A stretch of 52,271 nucleotides of DNA, from contig JAOZGP010000017.1 in assembly GCA_027491735.1 (NCBI GenBank), forward strand, positions 1-52,271, read 5' to 3'. Origin of the DNA: Thermoproteota archaeon. GTDB lineage: Archaea; Korarchaeota; Korarchaeia; Korarchaeales; Korarchaeaceae. Of this stretch, positions 26,431 through 35,318 are shown one piece after another (the stretch's first letter is position 1; each line of letters opens with the position of its first letter). The translations under genes were made by a program, and so were the position numbers. Under the pieces are notes generated by a model. The model was not told the origin of the DNA and did no database searches. It saw nothing but the letters and a program-made list of their open reading frames with translations.

Positions 26431-28464
26431 ATGTCGAAACAAGAGGTCATTGAAATAGCGAAACATCAGGAAGAAACCCTGTTCAAGCTGATAGAGGCCT
26501 ATCTCCATAATGGAGACATAAGCAGGCACAATGCGAACCTAATCTACTCCCTTCCAAGCCTTTCCGGCATAATAGCAGGATACGTCCAGAGGGAGTACTA
26601 TCTGAGGAGAGTCCTGAGTGAAGAGGAGCGCCTCCTTCACGAGGAGGGATGGTGGTACCACCATCAGATGAGCCAGCTCAGCCCGTACTGCGCTGGGTTC
26701 TCCGCGATGGATATAATGAGACATGGGCTCAAGTCCAAGAACTCCTTCTCAGTCAAGTCCAGACCACCCAAGCATCTCAAGACATTCCTGGATCAGGCGG
26801 TGAACATGATATTCAAGATCAGCCAGGAGGTGTCTGGTGCTGTGGCCCTCAACGATCTGACAACCGTGGCAGCCGCCTATGTGTGGTACGAGAGAGAGAT
26901 TCTTAACAAGTCAATGACCTTCAATGAAGTCAAGAACGCTTTCCAGAGTTTCGTGTACAACATAAACCTCGACTTCAGAAGTGGAAATTCCCCATTCACC
27001 AACGTCTCGATAACCATAGGCGGACCATCGCCAGCCCTAGCTCATGAACCAATACCTCTTATGAGCAACCTCCTGAAGCCCGTTACCTTCAAAGATATAC
27101 CAACGGAGATTTATGATGAGGTAAACGACGCCTTCTTCGAGGTCATGTCCGAGGGAGACGCTGAGGGGAAGCCTTGGACCTTTCCTCTCATAACAGTCTA
27201 CGTAACGGATGACTTTGACTGGGAAAGCTCCCTCTTTGATAAGCTTCTGGAGCTCATGGACAGCTTTGGTGGTGTGTACTTTGAGAACTATCTGAACAAA
27301 CCCTTCTCCGATGAGAAATGGATGAAGAAGATAGGTCGCCTTGAGAGAAGAGACCCTAAGCTCCAGAGATCGTTCTGTTGTAGATTCCAGGTTGATCTCG
27401 AGGAGCTCATGAGAACCCCGCACACCGGTTCAATATTTGGGCATAGCTCTGGCGTCGGTTCTGTGGGCGTGATAACTCTGAACTTCAACAGGTTGGGCTA
27501 TCTATACAGAGGCAACCTAGATGCTCTCCTGGAGCATATGGATAAGCTCCTGGAGTACTCCAGGAGTGCTCTTAACAAAAAAAGAAGGTTCATACTTGAG
27601 CACAAGGAGCTCTACCCAACTTTCTTCTACTACGTGGATGAAAGCTTGAAGACTTATTTCTCCACCATTTCGTTGGGAGGAGGACATGAGGGCCTGGTAA
27701 ACTTCGGAGTAAAGGAAGGAATTCTCTCAGAGGAGGGCCTTGAGGTAGCAAGAAAGGTGGCATTTTACGTGCTGGATAAGCTTGAGGAATTCAGAGAAAG
27801 AGATGGAGTTGCTTGGAACTTGGAGTATGCCCCCATGGAGACTGCTGCAGGATACCTAGCCAAGAAAGATCTGGAGCTCCTGCGCAATCTGAAGAGGAGA
27901 GATTTGAGCGGGTACAAGATATTCCGAGACGTTTTAGAGGAGAAAATCAGGAGGGGCGTTGATGAAATGTATCTATCTGGAGGTAAAGAACGACCGATCG
28001 TCACTTCAGGCTTTCAGCCACCGTTCAGTTGTAAAAACCTGACCAAAATGGTCTACGTGTCAGCTCATACGCAGAACTACGCTACTGGAGGATCAGTGCT
28101 TCACATCTTCTTAGGAGAGAAGATGAGCGTTAAGGCCAAAAAGAGGCTCGTCAGATCGATATTTTTCAACTACCCTGTCAAGTACATAACTCTCACCCCG
28201 ACCCTGACCCTATGCAACAGCTGTGGAGGAAAGTTCGTGGGAGAAAAGCTGAAGTGCCCAGCGTGTGGGAGCGAGGACACCACAGTTTACTCTAGGATCG
28301 TGGGGTACTTCAGACCGATAGCTAGAAGGATCAAGATGCGTGATGCAGAAAGAGGACTGTATGAAGGGGAGGAGAACGTATGGCAAGACAGCAGAAGATC
28401 AGACTGGGTGACCAGAGGAATCTTCAGCGAGAGCGATGTGGAAAGCTTCCTTAGGGATTTCTGA
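26431..28464 (+). CDS. nrdD: Anaerobic ribonucleoside-triphosphate reductase, glycyl-radical subunit
   Basis: A 677-residue class III ribonucleotide reductase that makes deoxynucleotides without oxygen. The glycyl-radical glycine is Gly625 (RIVGYF) near the C-terminus. A zinc site is formed by Cys595, 598, 609 and 612 (CNSCGG and CPACG). Cys87 (YCAGF) is a candidate active-site cysteine. It starts close to the catalytic core, without the N-terminal ATP-cone of many bacterial NrdD, so allosteric control by ATP/dATP may be reduced. GGAGATATT before the ATG is the ribosome-binding site. The activase follows 124 bases downstream of its stop. Confidence 0.92.
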   Translation: MSKQEVIEIAKHQEETLFKLIEAYLHNGDISRHNANLIYSLPSLSGIIAGYVQREYYLRRVLSEEERLLHEEGWWYHHQMSQLSPYCAGFSAMDIMRHGLKSKNSFSVKSRPPKHLKTFLDQAVNMIFKISQEVSGAVALNDLTTVAAAYVWYEREILNKSMTFNEVKNAFQSFVYNINLDFRSGNSPFTNVSITIGGPSPALAHEPIPLMSNLLKPVTFKDIPTEIYDEVNDAFFEVMSEGDAEGKPWTFPLITVYVTDDFDWESSLFDKLLELMDSFGGVYFENYLNKPFSDEKWMKKIGRLERRDPKLQRSFCCRFQVDLEELMRTPHTGSIFGHSSGVGSVGVITLNFNRLGYLYRGNLDALLEHMDKLLEYSRSALNKKRRFILEHKELYPTFFYYVDESLKTYFSTISLGGGHEGLVNFGVKEGILSEEGLEVARKVAFYVLDKLEEFRERDGVAWNLEYAPMETAAGYLAKKDLELLRNLKRRDLSGYKIFRDVLEEKIRRGVDEMYLSGGKERPIVTSGFQPPFSCKNLTKMVYVSAHTQNYATGGSVLHIFLGEKMSVKAKKRLVRSIFFNYPVKYITLTPTLTLCNSCGGKFVGEKLKCPACGSEDTTVYSRIVGYFRPIARRIKMRDAERGLYEGEENVWQDSRRSDWVTRGIFSESDVESFLRDF

Positions 28465-28588
28465 GTCTTTCGGGTTTTGAAACTCCGACCAGGAGGTGCG
28501 TTTGGGGTTCCCTCCTGATCCCCAATGCCTCGTTTCACCAATCGTCAGAAGGGTTTATAACTGGTTCGGGGAGGTTCTGGAGAGATTT

Positions 28589-29275
28589 ATGTTCCCTAAG
28601 ATAGCAGGAACGTTGGTAAGCGGAATAGATCATCCAGATAGGGTTGCTCTCGTCGTTTACCTACCATACTGCAATTACCGATGTCTATGGTGTCACAACT
28701 ATGAGCTTGTGCTTGGAAAATTTAGAGAGGTTCCTCTTGAGGACCTGAGATGGGAGCTCGAGAACAACATGTTCGTGGACATGATCGTGATAACGGGGGG
28801 AGAGCCAACCGTCTACGGTGATGGGCTCATCAGGCTGATCGAGTTCGTCAAGGAGGTAAGGCCGGACCTGCCCGTGAGAGTTGACACTAACGGATCGAGA
28901 CCTGATGTCATGGAGAAGACAGTCGATCTTGTTGATGGATTCGCTGTGGACGTTAAAGCCCCCCCTCAGAAGAAGCGACTCTACTCTAGGATAATAGGTA
29001 GGGAGTTTGATGAGGAGGCCCTCGTTAAGTCCATAAAAATAGCTTGCGATCTTCCGCTCACTCTCTTCAGGACTGTTCGCTACCCAATTCTGACAGATGA
29101 GGACTTTTCATTAATAAAGAAGTTTTTAAATGATATATGCCCGAGTAAGCCTTACTACGTCAACGAGTTCGTCTTTGTGAACTCACCTGCTGATTGGAGA
29201 GGCGGAACCAGTACTTACCTCCCCAAAAACCTCCAAGATCATACTTTCTATCCTGAAGGGTTTGAGAAGGGTTGA
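28589..29275 (+). CDS. nrdG: Radical SAM activase for NrdD (NrdG-like)
   Basis: A 228-residue radical SAM enzyme that installs the glycyl radical on NrdD. The [4Fe-4S] ligands are Cys28, Cys32 and Cys35 (CNYRCLWC), followed by the SAM-binding ITGGEPT and a later RVDTNG stretch. I prefer ATG 28589 (GGAGAG just upstream); an upstream ATG at 28496 would add 31 residues. It lies downstream of nrdD on the same strand, consistent with NrdG. The 3' end overlaps the convergent AMP phosphorylase gene by 93 bases, which is unusual. A pyruvate formate-lyase-like activase is the other possibility. Confidence 0.82.
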   Translation: MFPKIAGTLVSGIDHPDRVALVVYLPYCNYRCLWCHNYELVLGKFREVPLEDLRWELENNMFVDMIVITGGEPTVYGDGLIRLIEFVKEVRPDLPVRVDTNGSRPDVMEKTVDLVDGFAVDVKAPPQKKRLYSRIIGREFDEEALVKSIKIACDLPLTLFRTVRYPILTDEDFSLIKKFLNDICPSKPYYVNEFVFVNSPADWRGGTSTYLPKNLQDHTFYPEGFEKG

Positions 29276-30772
29276 CATCTTCAGGGCTTCATCCAGCTTG
29301 GACTCACTACTGCTGTATAACTCGAATAGAGGATCTCCCTCCTCCACTTTGTCTCCTCTCTTCGCCAGAAGCCTTATACCTGCTTTTTTATCGTTTGGAG
29401 CACCAGCCGTTCTAGCTATCCTCATCATAGCCCTGTTGGATACTGAGGTCACATAGCCAGAGGTGTTAGCCCTGACTATTGCCCTGTACTCCCCGATCTC
29501 TATCTCGTCTGCCTTCATCCTCCTGCCTCCCTGAGCCTCGACGATTTCCATGAACTTCTCATATGCCTTGCCTGACTCGAGCACGGAGAGCGCCATCTGA
29601 TATCCCTTACCTCGGGGGGCCACGCTTCCTATCTCGAGCAACAATCCCGCGAGGCCCACTGATTTCTCTACGAAGCTTCCGCTTCCTCTCTTTCCGCAGG
29701 ATTCCATGACCTCTAGGGCCTCCATGGCCTCTAGGGCGGGTCCTATACATCTCCCCACGGGTTGTCCTCCGTATGATATGGCTACATGTGTTCTGATCCC
29801 CAACCTCTCGGATATCTCCATGAACCTCCTGGCCATGGTCCTGGCAGTCTTCATGTCCTCCACCTTCGCCTCAGGACCTGTCGGTATATCTATAACCAGT
29901 TTTTTAGCCCCAACAGCGTATTTCTTGGACAGAACAGAGGCATAGATTAGGGGTTCAGGATCCACGCCCAGCGGGTACTCAACGCTCTCGATGAATGTGG
30001 CATCGACCGGTGAGAGATTGGCGGGATATCCCCATGTTATCACCCCCCCAACTCTCTTTGTTATCTTCACTATCTCATCCGGCCCTAAGTTAACTGGAGC
30101 GAGAACCTCCATCGTATCCACTGTACCGGAGGGGCTTGTTATGGCCCTTGTACTTGTCTTGGGTATTATAAGCCCTGAAGCAGCTACTATTGGAACTATC
30201 ACCAAGGAGTTCTTGCTGTTTCCTGGAACCCCTCCCACACTGTGTACATCAACGACGTCCATGTCACCGAAGTCCAACACGTTCCCCACACTCGCCATGC
30301 TCCTGGTGAGCCATTCTATTTCATCCATGTCCAGACCGTAGAAGTTTACCCCAAGAACAAAAGCCGTCAGCTCGACGGCGCTTAGAGCTCCACTGTAGAC
30401 GTCCTTGACTATGCGGTCTATCTCCTTCCGTCCAAGTTTAGCTCCAGATAGCTTTTTCTTTATTGAGTTAATTGACTCCCTCGGTTCCGAAGGCTCTACT
30501 GTGACCTTGCAGCCCTCAGATAAGTTGAGCTTTTTGGCCATATCGACAAAGACCGCCAGTTGGCCCTCGCTAATGAACGTGTCCGTTAGACTGACGAGAA
30601 CGATCTCACTTCTTCCTAAGAAGGAGATCTTAACCCTGTCATTTGAGACAATCCCTATTTTTCGGGCATCCGCTCGGTTCATGACCACTTTTGGCTCTCC
30701 GAGCTCCACTTCTATCAGATGAACCGATAAGTTCACAGGACTTAGTTCAACGGAAGCTATTAAAACATTCAT
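29183..30772 (-). CDS. AMP phosphorylase (DeoA-related)
   Basis: A roughly 529-residue enzyme that phosphorolyses AMP, CMP or UMP to ribose-1,5-bisphosphate and base, feeding a type III RuBisCO route in many archaea. An N-terminal beta domain (about 1-85) precedes the nucleoside phosphorylase core, with VHSVGGVPGNSKNS and RAITSPSGTVDTMEV as phosphate-binding blocks and a C-terminal alpha/beta tail. The start at 30772 (MNVLIASVEL) is favoured because CTTTAAAATG, a good minus-strand TATA sequence, lies about 27 bases upstream of it (centred near 30799) and would fit a leaderless mRNA. The tail overlaps nrdG. Confidence 0.9.
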   Translation of the reverse strand: MNVLIASVELSPVNLSVHLIEVELGEPKVVMNRADARKIGIVSNDRVKISFLGRSEIVLVSLTDTFISEGQLAVFVDMAKKLNLSEGCKVTVEPSEPRESINSIKKKLSGAKLGRKEIDRIVKDVYSGALSAVELTAFVLGVNFYGLDMDEIEWLTRSMASVGNVLDFGDMDVVDVHSVGGVPGNSKNSLVIVPIVAASGLIIPKTSTRAITSPSGTVDTMEVLAPVNLGPDEIVKITKRVGGVITWGYPANLSPVDATFIESVEYPLGVDPEPLIYASVLSKKYAVGAKKLVIDIPTGPEAKVEDMKTARTMARRFMEISERLGIRTHVAISYGGQPVGRCIGPALEAMEALEVMESCGKRGSGSFVEKSVGLAGLLLEIGSVAPRGKGYQMALSVLESGKAYEKFMEIVEAQGGRRMKADEIEIGEYRAIVRANTSGYVTSVSNRAMMRIARTAGAPNDKKAGIRLLAKRGDKVEEGDPLFELYSSSESKLDEALKMSTLLKPFRIESMILEVFGEVSTGSASPISR

Positions 30773-30884
30773 AGACCTTGACGAGAGATTACCCATTTTA
30801 AAGAAGCAGAGAAATTCCTCCCTTACCGCCCTCCATCAGTTTTAAAACGTCAGAGCATACATGAATTTCAATGGAGGCTACAAA

Positions 30885-31213
30885 GACAGCAGTCTGCAAG
30901 CTCGTTCTGGTTAGCCGTAACTTTTGTAGGGTTTGTAAGCTTCGTTGTGGCTAACCCCCCCACCCTCCACTCCTTCGGGAGGGAATGGAGACTCCCACAC
31001 CTTCAGGGCCCTTAAAAGAAGGTTTTAGCTCCCAACAGCATCCCTGTCAGCCTCAAAACAACAGTTTTTGCATTTTAAGACCCTATGCCCGTTCGGGATT
31101 AATTTCCCCCCACATACCGGGGACAGAGGAAGTATGTGCGAGATTCATAAAAATAATTCAAACTTTACGCTTTTTATAGTGGGAGAAGCTGATTCACTAG
31201 TTGGGGCAGTTCT
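30885..31213. other. Gap carrying a TnpB fossil and hairpins
   Basis: No intact gene. Besides the TnpB fossil, two inverted repeats stand out: GGTTAGCC at about 30910-30917 with GGCTAACC at about 30948-30955, and CTCC-TTCG-GGAG (UUCG-type tetraloop) at about 30970-30981. They lie 3' of the zinc ribbon, where the right-end and guide-RNA (omega/re-RNA) region of an IS200/IS605 element would be. Confidence 0.45.
30911..31139 (-). pseudogene. TnpB zinc-ribbon fossil
   Basis: Read on the minus strand from 31139, the frame gives HILPLSPVCGGKL, then GHRVLKCKNCCFEADRDAVGS, a stop (TAA at 31025-31027) and NLLLRALKVW, continuing to a TAA at 30911. This is the C-terminal zinc ribbon (CxxC, CxxC) followed by the RuvC-III DRD motif of TnpB proteins. 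Everything upstream is missing and one in-frame stop interrupts it, so it is a truncated, dead copy. The conserved ribbon makes the identity secure. Confidence 0.82.
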
Positions 31214-32299
31214 ATGGAGAAAGCTCTGAAGAACTGGGCAAAAATCTCGTTAGATCTCGTGAAGGAGTCTGTCCGATCCAGTAGAGTCATAATGCTGTAC
31301 GATCATCTGCCTGGCGGGATAGTGTCAGCGGCGATAATCCGCGAGATCTTGGAGAGATGGGGAGTGGAAGTTAAGTCAATACCTGTGATGCCGGAGGAGA
31401 TCCTGCCTACTGTAGAGAGCAACCTGGATCAGAGAGCCTCATTGGTTTTAGTCGGAGTAGCTCCCACAGGCCCAGGACCCCTCTCTGTAGCTAGGGAGAT
31501 ATATTCCTCCGTCGTTCTCGTAGATGATTTCGTATCCAATCACCTCAACAGAAGCGATGTCATTCGGATAAAATCCAAATTTCCTCTCCCACTAGCCGCA
31601 TATCATCTAGGCCTAGAGGAGAGTGAGGAACTGGAGAACTTCTGTTGGCTGGTGGCCAGTGTGGTTCATGGAGGCCTGGCTGACAGTGCCGCCCAAGAAT
31701 CTGCTGTCAGATGGCCTTATCTATTCGCTGCAGAATATGGAGGGGATAGCTTCGCCAAAGTGGAGAAGAACCTCCTTCTCTCGACATTCGAGTATCCTTT
31801 AGGACCTTCGGTTGCTATGAGAGCAATTCTAGACAATTTTGATGATCCCACCTATTTTCTAGAAGGAGAAGGTCTTCTCTCCTCCTTGATAAGATCTTTA
31901 AAGCTTGAAGATCGTGGAGAGAGAATTTTCAAGGCACTTCAGTCTACTAACAGAAGAGAAAGGTTCCTTTTCTTGAGAACTGATACGGGATGGGAGAGAA
32001 GAGCTCTGGCCTATTTGTCCCAACTTGTGTGCATCAATCTCTCGATTGTGATCTCTGAGGAGAGACCTTTGACTTTCGTAACGGCATCTGCTGGGCAGGA
32101 CATCAATGTTCACGGGCTAATGTCCATGGCCTCCGAAGGGATAGAATCCTCTCTCTGTGGAAGGGAGAACTTCGTGGATGCGATTCTCAGAAGCGAAGAT
32201 TTAGAAATTCTCCTGGACAGAGTGGCCAGGATGCACCAAAAAGATTTTAGATTTTCCTCCCCAAGGAGAGATGATCTGGAGGGAGATGAACCGCCTTGA
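31214..32299 (+). CDS. DHH-family protein with degenerate active site (RecJ/Cdc45-like)
   Basis: A 361-residue protein whose layout follows DHH phosphoesterases. The motif I position reads IMLYDHLPGG where active enzymes have a YDADG-type block. The motif III position reads LVDDFVSNH where active enzymes carry DHH. Later blocks (GGLADSAAQE, AGQDINVHG) resemble motif IV and a DHHA1-like region. The loss of metal ligands predicts no nuclease activity. In archaea inactive RecJ relatives serve as Cdc45-like partners of GINS and MCM, so a replication-scaffold role is possible but inferred. It is translationally coupled to the NifX-like gene (TTGA overlap). Confidence 0.6.
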   Translation: MEKALKNWAKISLDLVKESVRSSRVIMLYDHLPGGIVSAAIIREILERWGVEVKSIPVMPEEILPTVESNLDQRASLVLVGVAPTGPGPLSVAREIYSSVVLVDDFVSNHLNRSDVIRIKSKFPLPLAAYHLGLEESEELENFCWLVASVVHGGLADSAAQESAVRWPYLFAAEYGGDSFAKVEKNLLLSTFEYPLGPSVAMRAILDNFDDPTYFLEGEGLLSSLIRSLKLEDRGERIFKALQSTNRRERFLFLRTDTGWERRALAYLSQLVCINLSIVISEERPLTFVTASAGQDINVHGLMSMASEGIESSLCGRENFVDAILRSEDLEILLDRVARMHQKDFRFSSPRRDDLEGDEPP

Positions 32300-32625
32300 C
32301 GATAAGGGTGGCTGTCGCCACTGAAGATGGCAGGAAGGTTAAGGAGGGAGATTTCAACAGAGCCAAGTTCTTCGCTATATATGATGTCTCAGGTATGAGT
32401 CCCACGAAGGTTGAACTAAGGCTCAACACACGAAGGACAAGCGAAGATCCCGCCTCTCCGCTGGAGATTCTAAAGGATTGTGAGGTTATAGTATCCAAGC
32501 ATTTCAGAAAGGAGGTCAAGGAAGTAATAGAATCCATGGGTGTGATTACACATGAAACTAAGCATGATGATGTAATATCAGCTGTAACAGAATTCGCTGA
32601 GATGATATCTAAGCTCAAGAGATAA
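32296..32625 (+). CDS. NifX/NafY-like (dinitrogenase cofactor biosynthesis) domain protein
   Basis: A 109-residue single-domain protein resembling the NifX/NafY/VnfX fold (RVAVATEDGRKVKEGDFNRAKFFAIYDV, then DCEVIVSKHFRKEVKEVIESMGV). In non-diazotrophs such proteins are small metallocluster or redox carriers of unknown role, not evidence of nitrogen fixation. The TTG start at 32296 overlaps the stop of the DHH gene. No nif genes are visible in the window. Confidence 0.6.
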   Translation: MTIRVAVATEDGRKVKEGDFNRAKFFAIYDVSGMSPTKVELRLNTRRTSEDPASPLEILKDCEVIVSKHFRKEVKEVIESMGVITHETKHDDVISAVTEFAEMISKLKR

Positions 32626-32635
32626 CCTGAAGTAT

Positions 32636-33325
32636 TCAGACCATAAGTAGGGCTGCCGCAACGGCTAATGGAACGATCACGTTGTCAAACCCTTTCAGAG
32701 GACCAATGCTCAAGGCCTCCGACACACACCCCACGATGCCGCCTATCAAGGACTTCCTCGCAACATCCCCTACTGGGAATCCCGAGAAGCTTAGTATCCA
32801 TAGTCCCACTGCTGCACCGAGAGCCCCAAATGTGAAGACAACTAAGCTCCCCTCTAAGGTCTTCTTAGAGAAAGGATATTCAGTTCTTCCTATTTTTCCT
32901 GCTATTATAGGTGCTAGTCCATCCCCCCAAGCCAGCACGAATGTTGATGCTACAATCACATCTTTTCTCGGCCAGAAAATCAGAAGAGCTAGTATGCACA
33001 GGATGTAGTACAGCGGACCATAGAGATGAGTCCTGTCCATGCCCTCAACAAGCATGGGAGCAGATAGAGAGCTATCCTTCTTGAACAAAAAGGCTATGGA
33101 CAGCAACATTATGAGGCCCACCGGTATGAGGGCGGGCCATATGGGAGATGACATCCATCCTATTGCTACTATCGAGTCCCCAGCCAGTAGATGTATCAAT
33201 TTTCTGGTGAGCATCGGGTCTCCTAGCCTCCTCCTGAGAAACTCCCCCATGAGTATTATAACGAACACCCAGAGATACACGACCACTATTAGGAGAATGT
33301 CCATGACGGTCGGCTGTGGCAGCAT
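32636..33325 (-). CDS. Dolichol kinase/phytol kinase-like membrane enzyme
   Basis: A polytopic protein of about 229 residues in the SEC59/DGK1 (CTP-dependent polyprenol or diacylglycerol kinase) family. Signatures are RKLIHLLAGD, WGDGLAPIIAGKIGRTEYPFSKKTLEGS and EALSIGPLKGFDN, with about six or seven hydrophobic spans. In archaea such kinases would phosphorylate dolichol or archaeal lipid precursors. I set the start at 33325 (MLPQPTVMDILL). The longest frame begins at 33379 and would run into the divergent Thg1-like gene. A TATA-like sequence lies between the two. Confidence 0.72.
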   Translation of the reverse strand: MLPQPTVMDILLIVVVYLWVFVIILMGEFLRRRLGDPMLTRKLIHLLAGDSIVAIGWMSSPIWPALIPVGLIMLLSIAFLFKKDSSLSAPMLVEGMDRTHLYGPLYYILCILALLIFWPRKDVIVASTFVLAWGDGLAPIIAGKIGRTEYPFSKKTLEGSLVVFTFGALGAAVGLWILSFSGFPVGDVARKSLIGGIVGCVSEALSIGPLKGFDNVIVPLAVAAALLMV

Positions 33326-33342
33326 CAAGCTGGGAACTACAG

Positions 33343-33351
33343 TTATATAAT
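33343..33351 (+). promoter_or_regulatory. TATA-like box for the Thg1-like gene
   Basis: TTATATAAT lies about 26 bases before the ATG at 33373, a distance that suits a leaderless archaeal transcript. Its near-palindromic composition would also read on the minus strand for the divergent kinase gene. Confidence 0.4.
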
Positions 33352-33372
33352 AAACGTTTCCAAGTTCGACGG

Positions 33373-34119
33373 ATGACATCGGTAGTTTGGAAGCGTCGAG
33401 AGATCTTCTCGAAGCTCAATATCCCAGATGATTTTCCAGTGATCCTCCGATTGGATGGATGGAGATTTCACAGAATAGCTCACGAGCTCAGGCTTAAGAA
33501 GCCTTTTGATTCTGAGTTCATTCGAAAGGTTGTTAAATCCGCCAGGAAACCGATGGAGATTTTTCCCATAGAGCTGGCATTTGTGTTCTCAGATGAGATT
33601 TCGTACCTCCTACTCCCGCCCCTCCCATGGAATGGACGTTTGGAGAAATTAGACTCCGTAATCCCATCCTTGGTCTCCTCATCGCTCTCCCTTCTCCTCG
33701 GTACGGAGACAGCGTTCGATTCCAGGGTAATAGTTGTGCATAGCACAGACGAGGTGCTGGACTATCTATCGTGGAGGCAGATGGAGGCATGGAGGAACCA
33801 TGTGAACGCTTACGCTCAGATAGCAGCTGAGAGAGACGGTGTGGACATAACAGGTATGAGATCTGAGGAGCTTCACGACCTGGTCTTCAAAAGACTGGGA
33901 ATAAACCTCGCCAAGACCCCCTGCTGGCAGAGAAGAGGTGTTTTGATCTACTGGAAAGAGTACGAAAAAGAGGGCTTTGATCCAGTCTCCTGTAAAAAGG
34001 TTAAAGTAAAAAGAAGAAGATTAGAGGAGAACTGGGAGGTTCCTACTTTCTCATCTCCTCATGGAAGAGAGCTCCTTCACGGACTGATCAGGTTCACACA
34101 TCCAGGAACCTCTCCTTGA
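33373..34119 (+). CDS. Thg1-like 3'-5' nucleotide-addition polymerase (tRNA-His guanylyltransferase family)
   Basis: A 248-residue protein with the Thg1 palm-domain signatures: RLDGWRFHRI (first metal-binding Asp), AFVFSDEISYLLL (second acidic pair) and DYLSWRQMEAWRNHVNAYAQ (the WRQ..RN block). Archaeal members add nucleotides in reverse direction to tRNA 5' ends, either G-1 of tRNA-His or as repair. Whether this is the canonical enzyme or a TLP repair form cannot be told without genomic tRNA-His. The start at 33373 (MTSVVWKRREIF) fits the TATA-like box. The 3' end overlaps the convergent aminotransferase by 26 bases. Confidence 0.8.
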   Translation: MTSVVWKRREIFSKLNIPDDFPVILRLDGWRFHRIAHELRLKKPFDSEFIRKVVKSARKPMEIFPIELAFVFSDEISYLLLPPLPWNGRLEKLDSVIPSLVSSSLSLLLGTETAFDSRVIVVHSTDEVLDYLSWRQMEAWRNHVNAYAQIAAERDGVDITGMRSEELHDLVFKRLGINLAKTPCWQRRGVLIYWKEYEKEGFDPVSCKKVKVKRRRLEENWEVPTFSSPHGRELLHGLIRFTHPGTSP

Positions 34120-35281
34120 CGAAGCTCCTTATCCTTTCTATACCTTCCTTTATCACCTCCTTGGATGTCGCAAAGGACATCCTCAGGTATCCCTCACCCT
34201 CCCTGCCGAAGAAGGTTCCCGGCAGCAAAGCCACCCCGACCTCCTCGAGCAATATATCGGCCAGCATTTTGGAGTCAATTCCAAGCTTCATCACGTTGGG
34301 AAATGCGTAGAACGTGGCTTGAGGTTTTATCATCCTGAATCCGGGTATGGAGTTTATGCCCTCATGTATTATGTCCCTCCTCTCCTGATATTCGCGGACC
34401 ATCTCTCTGACGCTGTCCCATGAGTTCTTTATGGCTTCTATGGCGGCATATTGAGCAAAGCTCACAGGACAGGAGGCCACGTTCAGTTGTATGTTTGCTA
34501 TCTTCTCGGCGATCTCCTTAGGAGCCACCACCCAACCCAATCTCCACCCGGTCATAGACCAGGACTTGCTGAAACCTCCTATGAGTATTGTGCGCTCCTT
34601 AGCTCCAGAGATTGAGAGAGCACTTTCGTGCTTCCTTCCATCGAAGATTATGTGTTCATATATCTCATCGGATATGACTATCAGGTCCTTTCTCCTGACA
34701 ACCTCGTAGATGTCTTCGAGGTCCTCTCTTGTGTACATACCCCCGGTCGGATTACAAGGTGTGTTTATCAGGATCACCCTTGTCTTATCTGAAACAGCTG
34801 ACGCTATCTCCTCTCCGCTGGGTGAGAAGTTCCTCTCCTCCCTGAGCTTTACTGTCTTGACCACTCCGCCGACAAACCTCGCTACACTCTCGTAAGCAGG
34901 ATAGGCAGGGCTCGGTATAATCACCTCTTCCCCAGAATTTACCAGAGCTAAAATAGCAGCGAAAATACCCATCTTGGCTCCCACTGTTATCACTACCTCA
35001 TCCGGATGAACATCCACATCTCTGCTCTCAGAGATGTACTCGGCTACCACCTCTCTCAACTCATGAATCCCAGCGGAAGGTGTGTATCCAGTTTTACCCT
35101 CATCTAAAGCCTTCTTGGCAGCTTCTCTTATATTCTGGGGGGTGGGAAAGTCGGGTTGCCCTATCTCAAAATGGAGCACGCTCCTCCCCTTTCTCTCCAG
35201 CTCTCTAGCCTTTGCCAGTATTACAAAAGCCCCCTCAGTTCCTAGACGGCTCATTCTGTTAGCTAACCTCAGAGTGATCAC
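34094..35281 (-). CDS. Aspartate/aromatic aminotransferase, class I
   Basis: A 395-residue PLP enzyme of the AspC family. NTPCNPTGG is at about 173-181, VISDEIYEHI at about 203-212 and the PLP lysine is in GGFSKSWSMTGWRLGW, followed by the substrate-binding Arg. Substrate preference within Asp, Tyr, Phe or Ala transamination is not decided by the sequence. It lies tail to tail with the Thg1-like gene and 37 bases downstream of the UPF0104 gene's stop. A second, different aminotransferase is at 7403. Confidence 0.92.
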   Translation of the reverse strand: MITLRLANRMSRLGTEGAFVILAKARELERKGRSVLHFEIGQPDFPTPQNIREAAKKALDEGKTGYTPSAGIHELREVVAEYISESRDVDVHPDEVVITVGAKMGIFAAILALVNSGEEVIIPSPAYPAYESVARFVGGVVKTVKLREERNFSPSGEEIASAVSDKTRVILINTPCNPTGGMYTREDLEDIYEVVRRKDLIVISDEIYEHIIFDGRKHESALSISGAKERTILIGGFSKSWSMTGWRLGWVVAPKEIAEKIANIQLNVASCPVSFAQYAAIEAIKNSWDSVREMVREYQERRDIIHEGINSIPGFRMIKPQATFYAFPNVMKLGIDSKMLADILLEEVGVALLPGTFFGREGEGYLRMSFATSKEVIKEGIERIRSFVKERFLDV

Positions 35282-35318
35282 CTTTTTACTCAGCGAGGGA
35301 GGAATTTCAAAAAATTTC

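Noticed and set aside
32296..32625. Nitrogen-fixation gene
   Set aside because: The NifX-like fold occurs widely in non-fixing archaea and no nif genes are nearby.
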